Below, piece after piece: positions 44,194 to 51,345 of a DNA stretch of 64,000 bases. The notes under the pieces were generated by a model that did no database searches, was not told the origin of the DNA, and was given only the letters and a program-made list of their open reading frames with translations. The translations under genes were made by a program, and so were the position numbers. The stretch lies in NCBI GenBank assembly GCA_018402085.1, contig JAGYJM010000002.1, forward strand, positions 3,301,501 to 3,365,500. The letters run 5' to 3'. Source of the stretch: Flavobacteriales bacterium. GTDB lineage: Bacteria; Bacteroidota; Bacteroidia; Flavobacteriales_D; Sanyastnellaceae. How positions within the stretch are numbered: position 1 is the stretch's first letter; each line of letters starts with the position of its first letter.

Positions 44194-45406
44194 CGATGGA
44201 GTCTTTGAGGGATTCTAAGCGTTCAACTTCTTTGAGGAAGGCGGGCATTTCTGCCTCACCAATCGGGTCAGAAGGCGGAAATTCTTCGCTGAACGGATCT
44301 ACTTGCTGACCGTTCTTCCAGAAGCGGAAGCAGACGTGCGGACCTGTCGCCAGGCCGGTGCTGCCTACATAGCCGATCACATCACCCTGGCGCACCTGAT
44401 CTCCGGCGTTGACAGCACGACGGCTCATGTGCAGGTACTGCGTCGTGTAGGTGCCGTTGTGACGAATCTTGACGTACTTACCGTTACCGCTCGTATAGCT
44501 TGACTTGATGACGGTTCCGTCGCCTACAGCCACGATGGGCGTGCCGTGTGGAGCCGCGTAGTCAGTGCCCAGGTGGGCTTTATAGCGCTTCAGCACCGGG
44601 TGAAAGCGGCGCTTGGTGTAGCGACTCGAAATGCGGCTGTACTTCACGGGTGCCTTCAGGAAGGCTTTCCGCAAACTTTCGCCTTCGCGGTCAAAGTACC
44701 CGTAGGTGCTGTCGTTGCCAAAGAAGTAAGCTTTACGCGGGGTCCCGTTGTGCTTGAATTCAGTGTAGAGGATCTCGCGTTTGCCGGTGGGCTCGCCGTC
44801 AACCATTTCTTCTTCGTAGAGCACCTCAAACGCATCGTTTTTCTGGAGGCGATAGAAGTCAATGGTCCACGCGTAAATGCTGCTCATATCGAGTGCCAGC
44901 TCAGTTGGTGCGCCGGCATCCTGCAGGGCTTCGTACAGCGAGCTGGTGACCGTACCACTTGAAAGGCGTAAATGCTTCTCGACCGGTTTACTGCCCTCCC
45001 AAACAGCCAGGCTGTCTTGCAACGCGAAGACAACGTAGTCGCGGACGTTTTTTTCGTAGATGAAGAATGAAGGTGCAGCAGCGGTGTCACTCTGGTAGAG
45101 GCTCACCCATTTGCGGTTCGGGCGAATGTTGCGTACGTCGAAGACCGGACGGCTTTTTTCGACGAGGCGGCTCAGTTCACCGTGACTGACTCCAAGTGGA
45201 ACGAGTACTTTGCTGAGCACATCGCCCGGACGAATCATGCCTTCAACGATGTGCCAGGCTTCTTCTTTGAAACCGTAGATCAGCTTTTCGGGAACTTCTT
45301 CTTTGACCGCCTTGACCACTTCCTGCTGCACGCTGCGGCGCGACTGTTCAGTGCACGCAGCCAGCACGGCGATCACTACGATTAACAAAATGGCAATACG
45401 CTTCAT
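44141..45406 (-). CDS. M23-family murein endopeptidase (lipoprotein)
   Basis: This 421-residue protein starts with a lipoprotein signal (ILLIVVIAVLAACTEQ, Cys18). The N-terminal half has a LysM/OapA-like region (RPGDVLSKVLVPLGVSHGEL). The C-terminal M23 peptidase domain has the zinc ligands in AHLGTDYAAPHGTP (H-x3-D) and GPHVCFRF (final His), plus the conserved QYLHMS. Such enzymes cut peptide cross-links of peptidoglycan or regulate other peptidases. The C-terminal tail after the domain (about residues 385-421) is low complexity and encodes the overlap with the next gene. A TATCTTTG promoter lies upstream. Confidence 0.94.
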   Translation of the reverse strand: MKRIAILLIVVIAVLAACTEQSRRSVQQEVVKAVKEEVPEKLIYGFKEEAWHIVEGMIRPGDVLSKVLVPLGVSHGELSRLVEKSRPVFDVRNIRPNRKWVSLYQSDTAAAPSFFIYEKNVRDYVVFALQDSLAVWEGSKPVEKHLRLSSGTVTSSLYEALQDAGAPTELALDMSSIYAWTIDFYRLQKNDAFEVLYEEEMVDGEPTGKREILYTEFKHNGTPRKAYFFGNDSTYGYFDREGESLRKAFLKAPVKYSRISSRYTKRRFHPVLKRYKAHLGTDYAAPHGTPIVAVGDGTVIKSSYTSGNGKYVKIRHNGTYTTQYLHMSRRAVNAGDQVRQGDVIGYVGSTGLATGPHVCFRFWKNGQQVDPFSEEFPPSDPIGEAEMPAFLKEVERLESLKDSIDVQPQPAVAAADSARAV

Positions 45407-45423
45407 TTCCTTGAGGTTCTCAA

Positions 45424-45431
45424 CAAAGATA
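45424..45431 (-). promoter_or_regulatory. TAnnTTTG -7 promoter element
   Basis: On the minus strand this reads TATCTTTG, a perfect match, 17 bases before the M23 peptidase ATG at 45406. Confidence 0.6.
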
Positions 45432-45475
45432 GTACGGTAAATTCAGGTGATTTGTTCGTTGAGACGAACGGTAAC

Positions 45476-46447
45476 TCACGCTGTCTGGTTGAAAACCACA
45501 GATTCAACCCATCCGCGGCCCCATTCATCGAGTTCTTTCTGTGTCCAAACTTCAGGGAAGAAAATGCGCTTCTGGAAGCGCGGCGGCAGGTATTTCTGCC
45601 AGTTGGTTCCGCCGGTAGCCGCGATATCTTCAGGGTTTTTCTGGAGGTAACGAACGGCAGACTTGTAGTGCACCAGCGGCCAGTTGACATTGACGTTGGT
45701 ATCAAGCCAGCGGAGGGCTTCCATCAGGGCCGGGTTCTTCTGGTCGGACTCCGGGAGGCGATGTACGATGGAGCGCAGGTTGCTGTCTTTTACCGATTGT
45801 GCCATCTCGATGAGTTGCTTGCTGTACTTGCGTTCAAATTGACGGAGGGTAAGTGTTTTTTTGCCGGTTTGGAGCTCGGTGGCCCCTTTCTTCCAGTAAA
45901 TGTATTCGTACATCTCCGGAATATCTTCAGTGCTGAAGTTTTCTGTAAAACGATGGCGTTCGCTCGGTTCTACCAGGCGATCGAAGGTAGTAGAATAGAC
46001 TTCGATCATGCGGTATTGGCCAGACTGAAAGCCGCTGGCGGGCAGCAGCGACATCCGGAATTTGAGAAACTGCTCTTTCTCCATACCGTCAACCATGATA
46101 TCAAAGCTCTTGGTCAGGGCCTCAAAGTAACGGTTGACGCGGTTAACCCTGGCTATCAGGAAGTCAGCGACAACATCTTTCTTCTCTGAAATCTGCTTTA
46201 ATTCGTGCAGCGAGAGCTTGAAATAGAGTTCAGTGATTTGGTGGTACATGATGAAGATCTCTTCATCAGGAAAGGGCGTAGTCGGTGTTTGAAGGCTCAG
46301 CAGGGTGTCGAGGTGGATGTAATCCCAGTAGGTGAGGTAATCGGCGTACAGGAGGCCGTCAAGGTAAGACTCGAGGTCTTGCCCCATCGCGGCATACTTG
46401 GCCTGTAACAGCTGAATCTTCTCAATGATGTTCTGATTCAGTTCCAT
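45476..46447 (-). CDS. tryptophan 2,3-dioxygenase family protein
   Basis: This 323-residue helical protein matches the heme-dependent tryptophan 2,3-dioxygenase fold: Y-A-D-Y-L-T-Y-x-x-Y, EIFIMYHQITELYFKL (the substrate-pocket helix), FRMSLLPASGFQSGQYRMIE, and near the C-terminus LVHYKSAVRYL followed by ATGGTNWQKYL, which holds the likely axial heme His and the TGGT loop. The normal reaction opens the indole ring of L-tryptophan to N-formylkynurenine. No kynurenine-pathway neighbours are present, and the N-terminal half is diverged from classical TDO. The annotation of the fold is firm; the substrate is inferred. Confidence 0.85.
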   Translation of the reverse strand: MELNQNIIEKIQLLQAKYAAMGQDLESYLDGLLYADYLTYWDYIHLDTLLSLQTPTTPFPDEEIFIMYHQITELYFKLSLHELKQISEKKDVVADFLIARVNRVNRYFEALTKSFDIMVDGMEKEQFLKFRMSLLPASGFQSGQYRMIEVYSTTFDRLVEPSERHRFTENFSTEDIPEMYEYIYWKKGATELQTGKKTLTLRQFERKYSKQLIEMAQSVKDSNLRSIVHRLPESDQKNPALMEALRWLDTNVNVNWPLVHYKSAVRYLQKNPEDIAATGGTNWQKYLPPRFQKRIFFPEVWTQKELDEWGRGWVESVVFNQTA

Positions 46448-46495
46448 AGCGGTGCGTTGAAAATTGCATCGGCAAGTTAGGAAATTGCCTTCGGC

Positions 46496-47320
46496 TTAAT
46501 CGACTTTCGCAATCGGGTTGCGCAGGCCCTCATACTCGACCATCTGCATTTTGAGCGAGCCGACCACCAGTTCAGACTTCACGAGAATCGGGATCTTATT
46601 CGCGTCATCGGTCACCCACACATGCAGGTCGTCTTCATCTTTCCAGATTCGGCCTTCCTGAATGACGGGGACAAACTTCATGCAGCGGAATTTTCCTTTG
46701 CGCAGCTTAATGGTCTCTTTGCCAACGTATTTAATCTTGAGCGGATATACCTCACCGTCAACGAAGGTGGTGATTTCGAACTCATCGCCTTTTCGGGCGC
46801 GTGAAAAGTCAAGCGTACGGGCGTAATAGAACCCGGAGAGCAGGTCTTGAATAAACTCGGGCGTGAGGTATTCTTCTTCTTCGTGCGTGCGCATGGCGCG
46901 CTTTTCAGGGTGAAATTTGTAGTCCTGAAAAATTTCATACCCCCCTTCGTAACAGTCACGAATGAAGCGATAAGGGAACACGCCCTGCTTGTCGATGTAG
47001 GTTTCATAGCGGTCGCGCACCTTGAACACCCAGTCGAAAGCACCGAGGCTGCGTCCGGTACCCACTACGTGATAGGCGTCGCGGTCACCGAATTTCCACT
47101 TTGATTCTTTGACTTCGAGCACCGCTTCGCCGGCATCTACGAACCCATAGTGAATGCGGTACGTCAATCGCTCGCCGGCTTTGAATGCCCGGTTGGTGAC
47201 TGATCGCAGCGGCTGCGTGGCTTCGAGCGTGTCAATGGCCACCTTTTCAGGTTTTTTTCCCTGCGCGAAAGCGCAGGATGCGACCACGAGCGCCAATAAG
47301 AGGGTGATCAACTGTTTCAT
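46496..47320 (-). CDS. DUF3108-like secreted protein
   Basis: The start at 47320 (MKQLITLLLALVVASCAFAQ) gives the signal peptide; the frame extends about 49 codons upstream through palindrome-rich intergenic sequence without support. The 274-residue protein has the DUF3108 pattern: F-K-A-G-E-R-L-T-Y-R-I-H-Y-G-F-V-D-A-G-E-A near the start, strands KWKFGDRDAYHVVGTGRSLG, and D-L-H-V-W-V-T-D-D-A-N-K-I-P near the end. It is a periplasmic beta-rich protein of unknown function. A hairpin repeat at 47262-47281 encodes the last part of the signal peptide (ASCAFAQG). Confidence 0.85.
   Translation of the reverse strand: MKQLITLLLALVVASCAFAQGKKPEKVAIDTLEATQPLRSVTNRAFKAGERLTYRIHYGFVDAGEAVLEVKESKWKFGDRDAYHVVGTGRSLGAFDWVFKVRDRYETYIDKQGVFPYRFIRDCYEGGYEIFQDYKFHPEKRAMRTHEEEEYLTPEFIQDLLSGFYYARTLDFSRARKGDEFEITTFVDGEVYPLKIKYVGKETIKLRKGKFRCMKFVPVIQEGRIWKDEDDLHVWVTDDANKIPILVKSELVVGSLKMQMVEYEGLRNPIAKVD
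47262..47281 (+). repeat. hairpin-GGATGC repeat, copy 13
   Basis: TGCGC-GAAA-GCGCA-GGATGC in the DUF3108-like gene, reverse to the coding direction, encoding ASCAFAQ at the end of the signal peptide. Confidence 0.8.
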
Positions 47321-47378
47321 ACTGTGTAAGGTACAAACACCGTGCCATGATGCTTGGTAATCCCTCAACGCTTTAGGT

Positions 47379-47646
47379 GCGCATTGCATTGCGCGCCACG
47401 AAACAGATGTAAGCGCAGACTTCAGTCTGCGCATGGAAATCGAAATGGGAATGGAAATACGCCGCATCCTTGCGGCGATTCCGGATTAAGGTAGATCGCA
47501 GATAGGGGCGCCTCCCAGGCGTCCGAGAATCGTAAATGCTGCAGGCATTCATTAAGCAGGGGCCGCGCATATGGAGCTCCCGCAGGCGCCCGAAATACCC
47601 CTCTGTCTCCCGAAGCTTCGGGGCCGACATCTCCCCTAAATTTAGG
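47379..47646. repeat. cluster of unrelated short palindromes
   Basis: Seven hairpins or palindromes occur within 270 bases: GCGCA/TGCGC (47379-47394), GCGCAGAC/GTCTGCGC with TTCA loop (47413-47432), CGCCGCA/TGCGGCG with TCCT loop (47460-47477), GGGCGCCT/AGGCGTCC with one G-T pair (47506-47524), AATGC/GCATT (47535-47549), CCCGAAGCTTCGGG (47609-47622) and CCTAAATTTAGG (47635-47646). The sequences differ from each other, so this is not a tandem repeat. It may be a mosaic of small repeated elements. Confidence 0.7.
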
Positions 47647-47886
47647 AGAGGCGATCAATTGCTGATTTCAGATTGCTGATTTTGCTGTGGCAACCAATGC
47701 CTTTTTAGCTGAGAAGAACCATTTTTTGCGCGCCGGTCAGACTATCGCGCGTCCGAAGAAGAAGGTCTTTAACCAGGCGCAACCCCCACCGCACCGTCTC
47801 AAAACAGGCGGTTACCAATCAGAGACGAAAGAAGAAATCAGCAACGGGCAGTCGAAAATGAACACCCGGCAGTCGCCAATCCTTAT

Positions 47887-47894
47887 TACTTTTA
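47887..47894 (+). promoter_or_regulatory. TAnnTTT(A) -7 promoter element
   Basis: TACTTTTA, one base from consensus, ends five bases before the ATG at 47900 and supports that start. Confidence 0.5.
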
Positions 47895-47899
47895 CAGCG

Positions 47900-49405
47900 A
47901 TGCGCAACGTACTCTTGATAAGCTCCTTGCTGATGCTGATCGCCTCGGGTGTTCATGCCCAGTCATCTTATGACCGCGAAATGGAAACACTGGCGCGACT
48001 GATCAACACCGCCGTGAACGTTTCAGGTAAACAACGCGTAGCAGTGCTTGACTTTACAGACATTGACGGACGAGGCAATACACTGGGGGCGCATGTAGCT
48101 GAAGACTTGCGCTACTGGTTGCTGCAGACCAACCGACAATACACCGTGCTTGAGCGCAGTGCACTTGATCGTGTGATTGATGAGCAAAAGCTCAGTGCAG
48201 AGGCCATTATTGACGAAACCAGCGCGGTTGAGTTTGGTAAATTACTCGCGACAGACGCCATCATTTTCGGCACTGTTGTGGTTGACAGACGGAAAGCCAC
48301 TGTTACGGCCAAAGTCATCGATGTGCAAACCGGTGTGTTGCTGTCGATGGAACGCGCCCAGGTAAAAGTGAGCCGAACCACATCGAAAGAGTACGAGCAG
48401 GCAGACGACTGGATGCGGAAAAAGCCTGCAGATCAAAAGGTCAGCAGGGAAGCACCACCTTACCAACCGGTCACTTTGACCCCGGCTATCGGGGTGCACA
48501 GATTTTATGATCGCTCGCTGATGACGGCCGGACTTAACCTCACGATTCATCGTCCTGGGCAACCTCAGGTGATTGAGGGCAAACGACGCGAAGTACCGTC
48601 GAACAGGGCCATTGTTTTGAGCGCGAATTATTTCCGGAATGTAACCGATTACAACGCGCCTTATACCCTGGGTTTCCGCGAAGTGATGGGCAACAGCAGC
48701 GATGGCCGACCGATGGCTCTCAGAGAGACCGGTGACAACATTGCGGGCGGAGACGTGTGGCTGCTCGGTAACAATCCGGCAGCTTTTGACGATTACTTCC
48801 TTGACCCGTCGATCGAATCGTCTCGCGTTGCCCACGTGCAACTCCGCGACATTCAGGTACAACATTTGTATTTTGATTTATGGTACAAGGTGTACCTGAC
48901 GCCCGACTATTATTACCGCGATGCCTTCAGGTTTTATGCAGGTGCCGGCTTTGGCCTTGATCTCTTGCTCATTCGCGCCCGATACGAGGGTGAAGAGGCG
49001 TTCTATGAATCAAGCGGAGACGCGGGCGACCCCTCTTTTTCGTACAGTGTGACAAGCTTCAGCGAAAGCAGTTTTCCGTTCGAGGGCTTCAATAACAATG
49101 TTGCCTTTTTTAACTGGAACCTTTACCTGGGCGTTGAGCAAGGCCGATTTGGGCTTCAAACCGTATGGGGTCTTAGCGGTATGTGGGGAGACACCCCACT
49201 CTTTTTACCTTACCTCAACAGTAAGTATACTGAAAGCAGGGAGGTAGAACGCAGTATCGAAGAAAGCGGGTTCTACCTCGTTGATCAGGTTCTTCCCGAA
49301 AGCTCCGGCAGCTCTTCAACGAACGTGTCAGTTAGGCCAAATACAGACAGTAACCCCTTTACAGAACGGTTCAACGCAGGCATCAGGCTCACGTATACTT
49401 TCTGA
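47900..49405 (+). CDS. CsgG/FlgO-like protein with outer-membrane barrel
   Basis: The start at 47900 (MRNVLLISSLLMLIASGVHA) is a signal peptide; the longer frame from 47687 passes through intergenic sequence. Residues about 30-160 are a CsgG/FlgO-like domain: VAVLDFTDIDGRGNTLGAHV, LQTNRQYTVLERSALDRVI, LLATDAIIFGTVVVD, VIDVQTGVLLSMERAQV. This resembles proteins that assemble lipoprotein-like secretion pores or bind curli-type components. The C-terminal half (about 330 residues) has amphipathic strands ending in aromatic residues (RLTYTF), like a beta-barrel. The combined architecture suggests an envelope assembly protein. The product has about 501 residues. Confidence 0.78.
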   Translation: MRNVLLISSLLMLIASGVHAQSSYDREMETLARLINTAVNVSGKQRVAVLDFTDIDGRGNTLGAHVAEDLRYWLLQTNRQYTVLERSALDRVIDEQKLSAEAIIDETSAVEFGKLLATDAIIFGTVVVDRRKATVTAKVIDVQTGVLLSMERAQVKVSRTTSKEYEQADDWMRKKPADQKVSREAPPYQPVTLTPAIGVHRFYDRSLMTAGLNLTIHRPGQPQVIEGKRREVPSNRAIVLSANYFRNVTDYNAPYTLGFREVMGNSSDGRPMALRETGDNIAGGDVWLLGNNPAAFDDYFLDPSIESSRVAHVQLRDIQVQHLYFDLWYKVYLTPDYYYRDAFRFYAGAGFGLDLLLIRARYEGEEAFYESSGDAGDPSFSYSVTSFSESSFPFEGFNNNVAFFNWNLYLGVEQGRFGLQTVWGLSGMWGDTPLFLPYLNSKYTESREVERSIEESGFYLVDQVLPESSGSSSTNVSVRPNTDSNPFTERFNAGIRLTYTF

Positions 49406-49450
49406 AGCTTTTTGTGCACGTTTCTTTATCTTTAGGTCAAACCTTTGACC

Positions 49451-50440
49451 ATGAAGTACCTGGCTCTTTTTTGTGCCCTCTTCGCCGTAATCACATTGAA
49501 CGCCCAGTCGTGCGATCCTGCCAATGGCAATGTTGTGATTTATGCAAACTACGACGGTGGGGTGCTCAACATCAATGTCGATGAGAATATCCCTAACCTA
49601 AAAATTGGAGTCTGCACTTATGAAGACTGTGAGGTCAATATTTCGGGGCCGTTCGCGGGTAACGTCACCGAGGTCATCTACGCCGGCTTTCAAGGAGACA
49701 ATGACAACTGCAACTCGGGAGTGAATAGCACTTCAATTAACGGGGTTTCGCCCGCGATTACTCAAGTGCTCTTTGCCCCAGCGGCCACTACGGGAGACCC
49801 CAACGGCTGGTCAAGCATCATCTGCGCGTACACCTGCGGCAACGGTAACCAGGGCGGGTGCAATACTGCGACGCAGGTCGTAGATTTCTTTTTGACGCAG
49901 TTTGGTGGCACACTCCACAGCTATTTCACCCAGTATGCCTGTTTCAGCGGAGTGTATGATGTGAGCGACGAGCTCTGTTGCAGCTTCCCGCCGAATGACC
50001 CGGCTGTCAGCGTTACGGCCTCAGTGAATGACGAGTTGATTTGTACAGGCCAATGTGTTGACTACAATGCCACCGCAACCGGCGGCGCTGATGAGTTCAC
50101 CTGGAGCTTCCCCGGAGCCACGGTCAATGCTTCTTCACTTGAAGACCCTCAAGGCATCTGCTACCTCGTGCCCGGAAGCTACACGACAACGGTAACGGCT
50201 TCGAACGGAGGCAATAGCGATGTTTCCACGGTCAGCATTACGGTCGCCACCTGCGGCGTGCCGGGCTGCACCTATCCAGACGCGGTCAACTTTAACCCGG
50301 GCGCCACAATCGATGATCAATCATGCACCTTCGATTGCGAAGAAGATGATTGTCCTGCCGACATCGATAACGACGGCTTCATCAACACCAATGACCTCCT
50401 GGAGTTTCTCGGTGTGTTTGCTACATCGTGCCCGAATTGA
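49451..50440 (+). CDS. secreted PKD protein with Ca-binding C-terminal motif
   Basis: The ATG at 49451 opens a signal peptide (MKYLALFCALFAVITLNAQ); a TTG two codons earlier is also in frame. The body has a Cys-rich N-terminal domain, a PKD domain (about residues 180-265), the motif GCTYPDAVNFNPGATIDDQS that recurs in Bacteroidota secreted proteins, and the dockerin-like segment DIDNDGFINTNDLLEFLG at the C-terminus. The last motif resembles a calcium-binding EF-hand-like loop. I see no type A or B sorting domain, so surface attachment is uncertain. Ligand unknown. Confidence 0.78.
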   Translation: MKYLALFCALFAVITLNAQSCDPANGNVVIYANYDGGVLNINVDENIPNLKIGVCTYEDCEVNISGPFAGNVTEVIYAGFQGDNDNCNSGVNSTSINGVSPAITQVLFAPAATTGDPNGWSSIICAYTCGNGNQGGCNTATQVVDFFLTQFGGTLHSYFTQYACFSGVYDVSDELCCSFPPNDPAVSVTASVNDELICTGQCVDYNATATGGADEFTWSFPGATVNASSLEDPQGICYLVPGSYTTTVTASNGGNSDVSTVSITVATCGVPGCTYPDAVNFNPGATIDDQSCTFDCEEDDCPADIDNDGFINTNDLLEFLGVFATSCPN

Positions 50441-51208
50441 TCACTTGAGACCAGCCGCCACCTGACGCAGTTTATTCACCCGCAATTTTTGGGTTTCAAC
50501 AAGCTTCTGTTGTTGTTGCTGCTGTTCGGTATTGTCTTGGCGGGCCTGTTCGAGCGTATTGATTTTCTTCTCGAGGTCTTCGATTTCCTGCTGCAGCTCT
50601 TCGATTTCTTCCTTCTTCTTTTCAATGCTCTTTTGAGCGTCTTGCTGATCGTCAGCGAGGTTCTCGCCTTCTTTCACGAGCTTGCTCATCGCCTTTTCGA
50701 CGTCATCGAGTTCATCTTCTTGCTCTTTCACTACTTCTTCGTAGGCGTCTTTATAAAAGCTTCGGCCAAAGGCTGAAAGCATGCGGTCAAGAGAAGCACT
50801 GGCTTGCGGGTGATCGCTGTGGTTAAGTGACCGTCCGCCAAGGTCCACTACTACGCGCAGGCGGCAGCCGTCTTTTTCTTTCTCCACATCGAAAGCGAGG
50901 GTGGCCGTTTCAGCGATGATATCATTCATAACGATGCCCACGGCGGCATTCATGCCTTTTTCATTACCGAATTTGACGTCGTATTTGTCTTCAAAGAACT
51001 TTTCTGCGGCCTTTTCTACGTCTTTGTCATCGCCATAAAGAAAGAGCGTGTGCGCCTCGTGTTTCATTTTATTCCACTTTAAATCGCGCGTCTCCGGCTG
51101 TACATCAGGCATTTCTGTCATGGCTTGCGCTCTCTCATCCTGCGCTTTTGCGCAGAAAAAAGACATTGAAAAAGCGAGCATCAGAAAGGTAGAAAGCAAC
51201 AATCTCAT
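50441..51208 (-). CDS. secreted coiled-coil protein of unknown function
   Basis: A run of four Met codons precedes the protein; the fourth (51208, MRLLLSTFLMLAFSMSFF) opens the signal peptide. The mature N-terminal domain (about residues 30-150) resembles no family I can name. Residues about 160-255 are a long predicted coiled coil rich in E, K and Q (EKAMSKLVKEGENLADDQQD ... DLEKKINTLEQARQ ... EQQQQQQKLVETQ). A hairpin repeat (51135-51154) encodes CAKAQDE at the signal-peptide end. The stop abuts that of the convergent PKD gene at TGATCA. Probably a periplasmic scaffold. Confidence 0.75.
   Translation of the reverse strand: MRLLLSTFLMLAFSMSFFCAKAQDERAQAMTEMPDVQPETRDLKWNKMKHEAHTLFLYGDDKDVEKAAEKFFEDKYDVKFGNEKGMNAAVGIVMNDIIAETATLAFDVEKEKDGCRLRVVVDLGGRSLNHSDHPQASASLDRMLSAFGRSFYKDAYEEVVKEQEDELDDVEKAMSKLVKEGENLADDQQDAQKSIEKKKEEIEELQQEIEDLEKKINTLEQARQDNTEQQQQQQKLVETQKLRVNKLRQVAAGLK
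51135..51154 (-). repeat. hairpin-GGATGC repeat, copy 14
   Basis: On the minus strand TGCGC-AAAA-GCGCA-GGATGA in the coiled-coil gene, encoding CAKAQDE in phase 0. The stem matches that of copy 13. Confidence 0.8.
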
Positions 51209-51333
51209 CATCATCATTTTTATTTATGACGAACTTAAGCAAAGGATGTCACACCCTTTATGATGAATCTCATCATTGGTAAAAGCGATTGCGGCGTTGA
51301 TAAAGTTTGATTGGCGAGGTGATGAAACGGCTG

Positions 51334-51341
51334 TACTTTCG
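51334..51341 (+). promoter_or_regulatory. TAnnTTT(C)G -7 promoter-like element
   Basis: TACTTTCG (one mismatch to TAnnTTTG) ends five bases before the ATG at 51346 and favours that start over upstream ATG or TTG codons. Confidence 0.45.
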
Positions 51342-51345
51342 TGAC

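Larger units (their letters stand above)
47321..47899. other. gene-free intergenic stretch with clustered palindromes
   Basis: This 579-base gap between divergent genes contains no gene I can support; the open frames that run into it are N-terminal extensions of its neighbours. It holds a cluster of short perfect or nearly perfect palindromes (described separately), a 47887-47894 promoter element for the plus-strand gene, and G/C-rich words like GGGCAGTCG and GGCAGTCG near 47848-47880. Confidence 0.6.
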
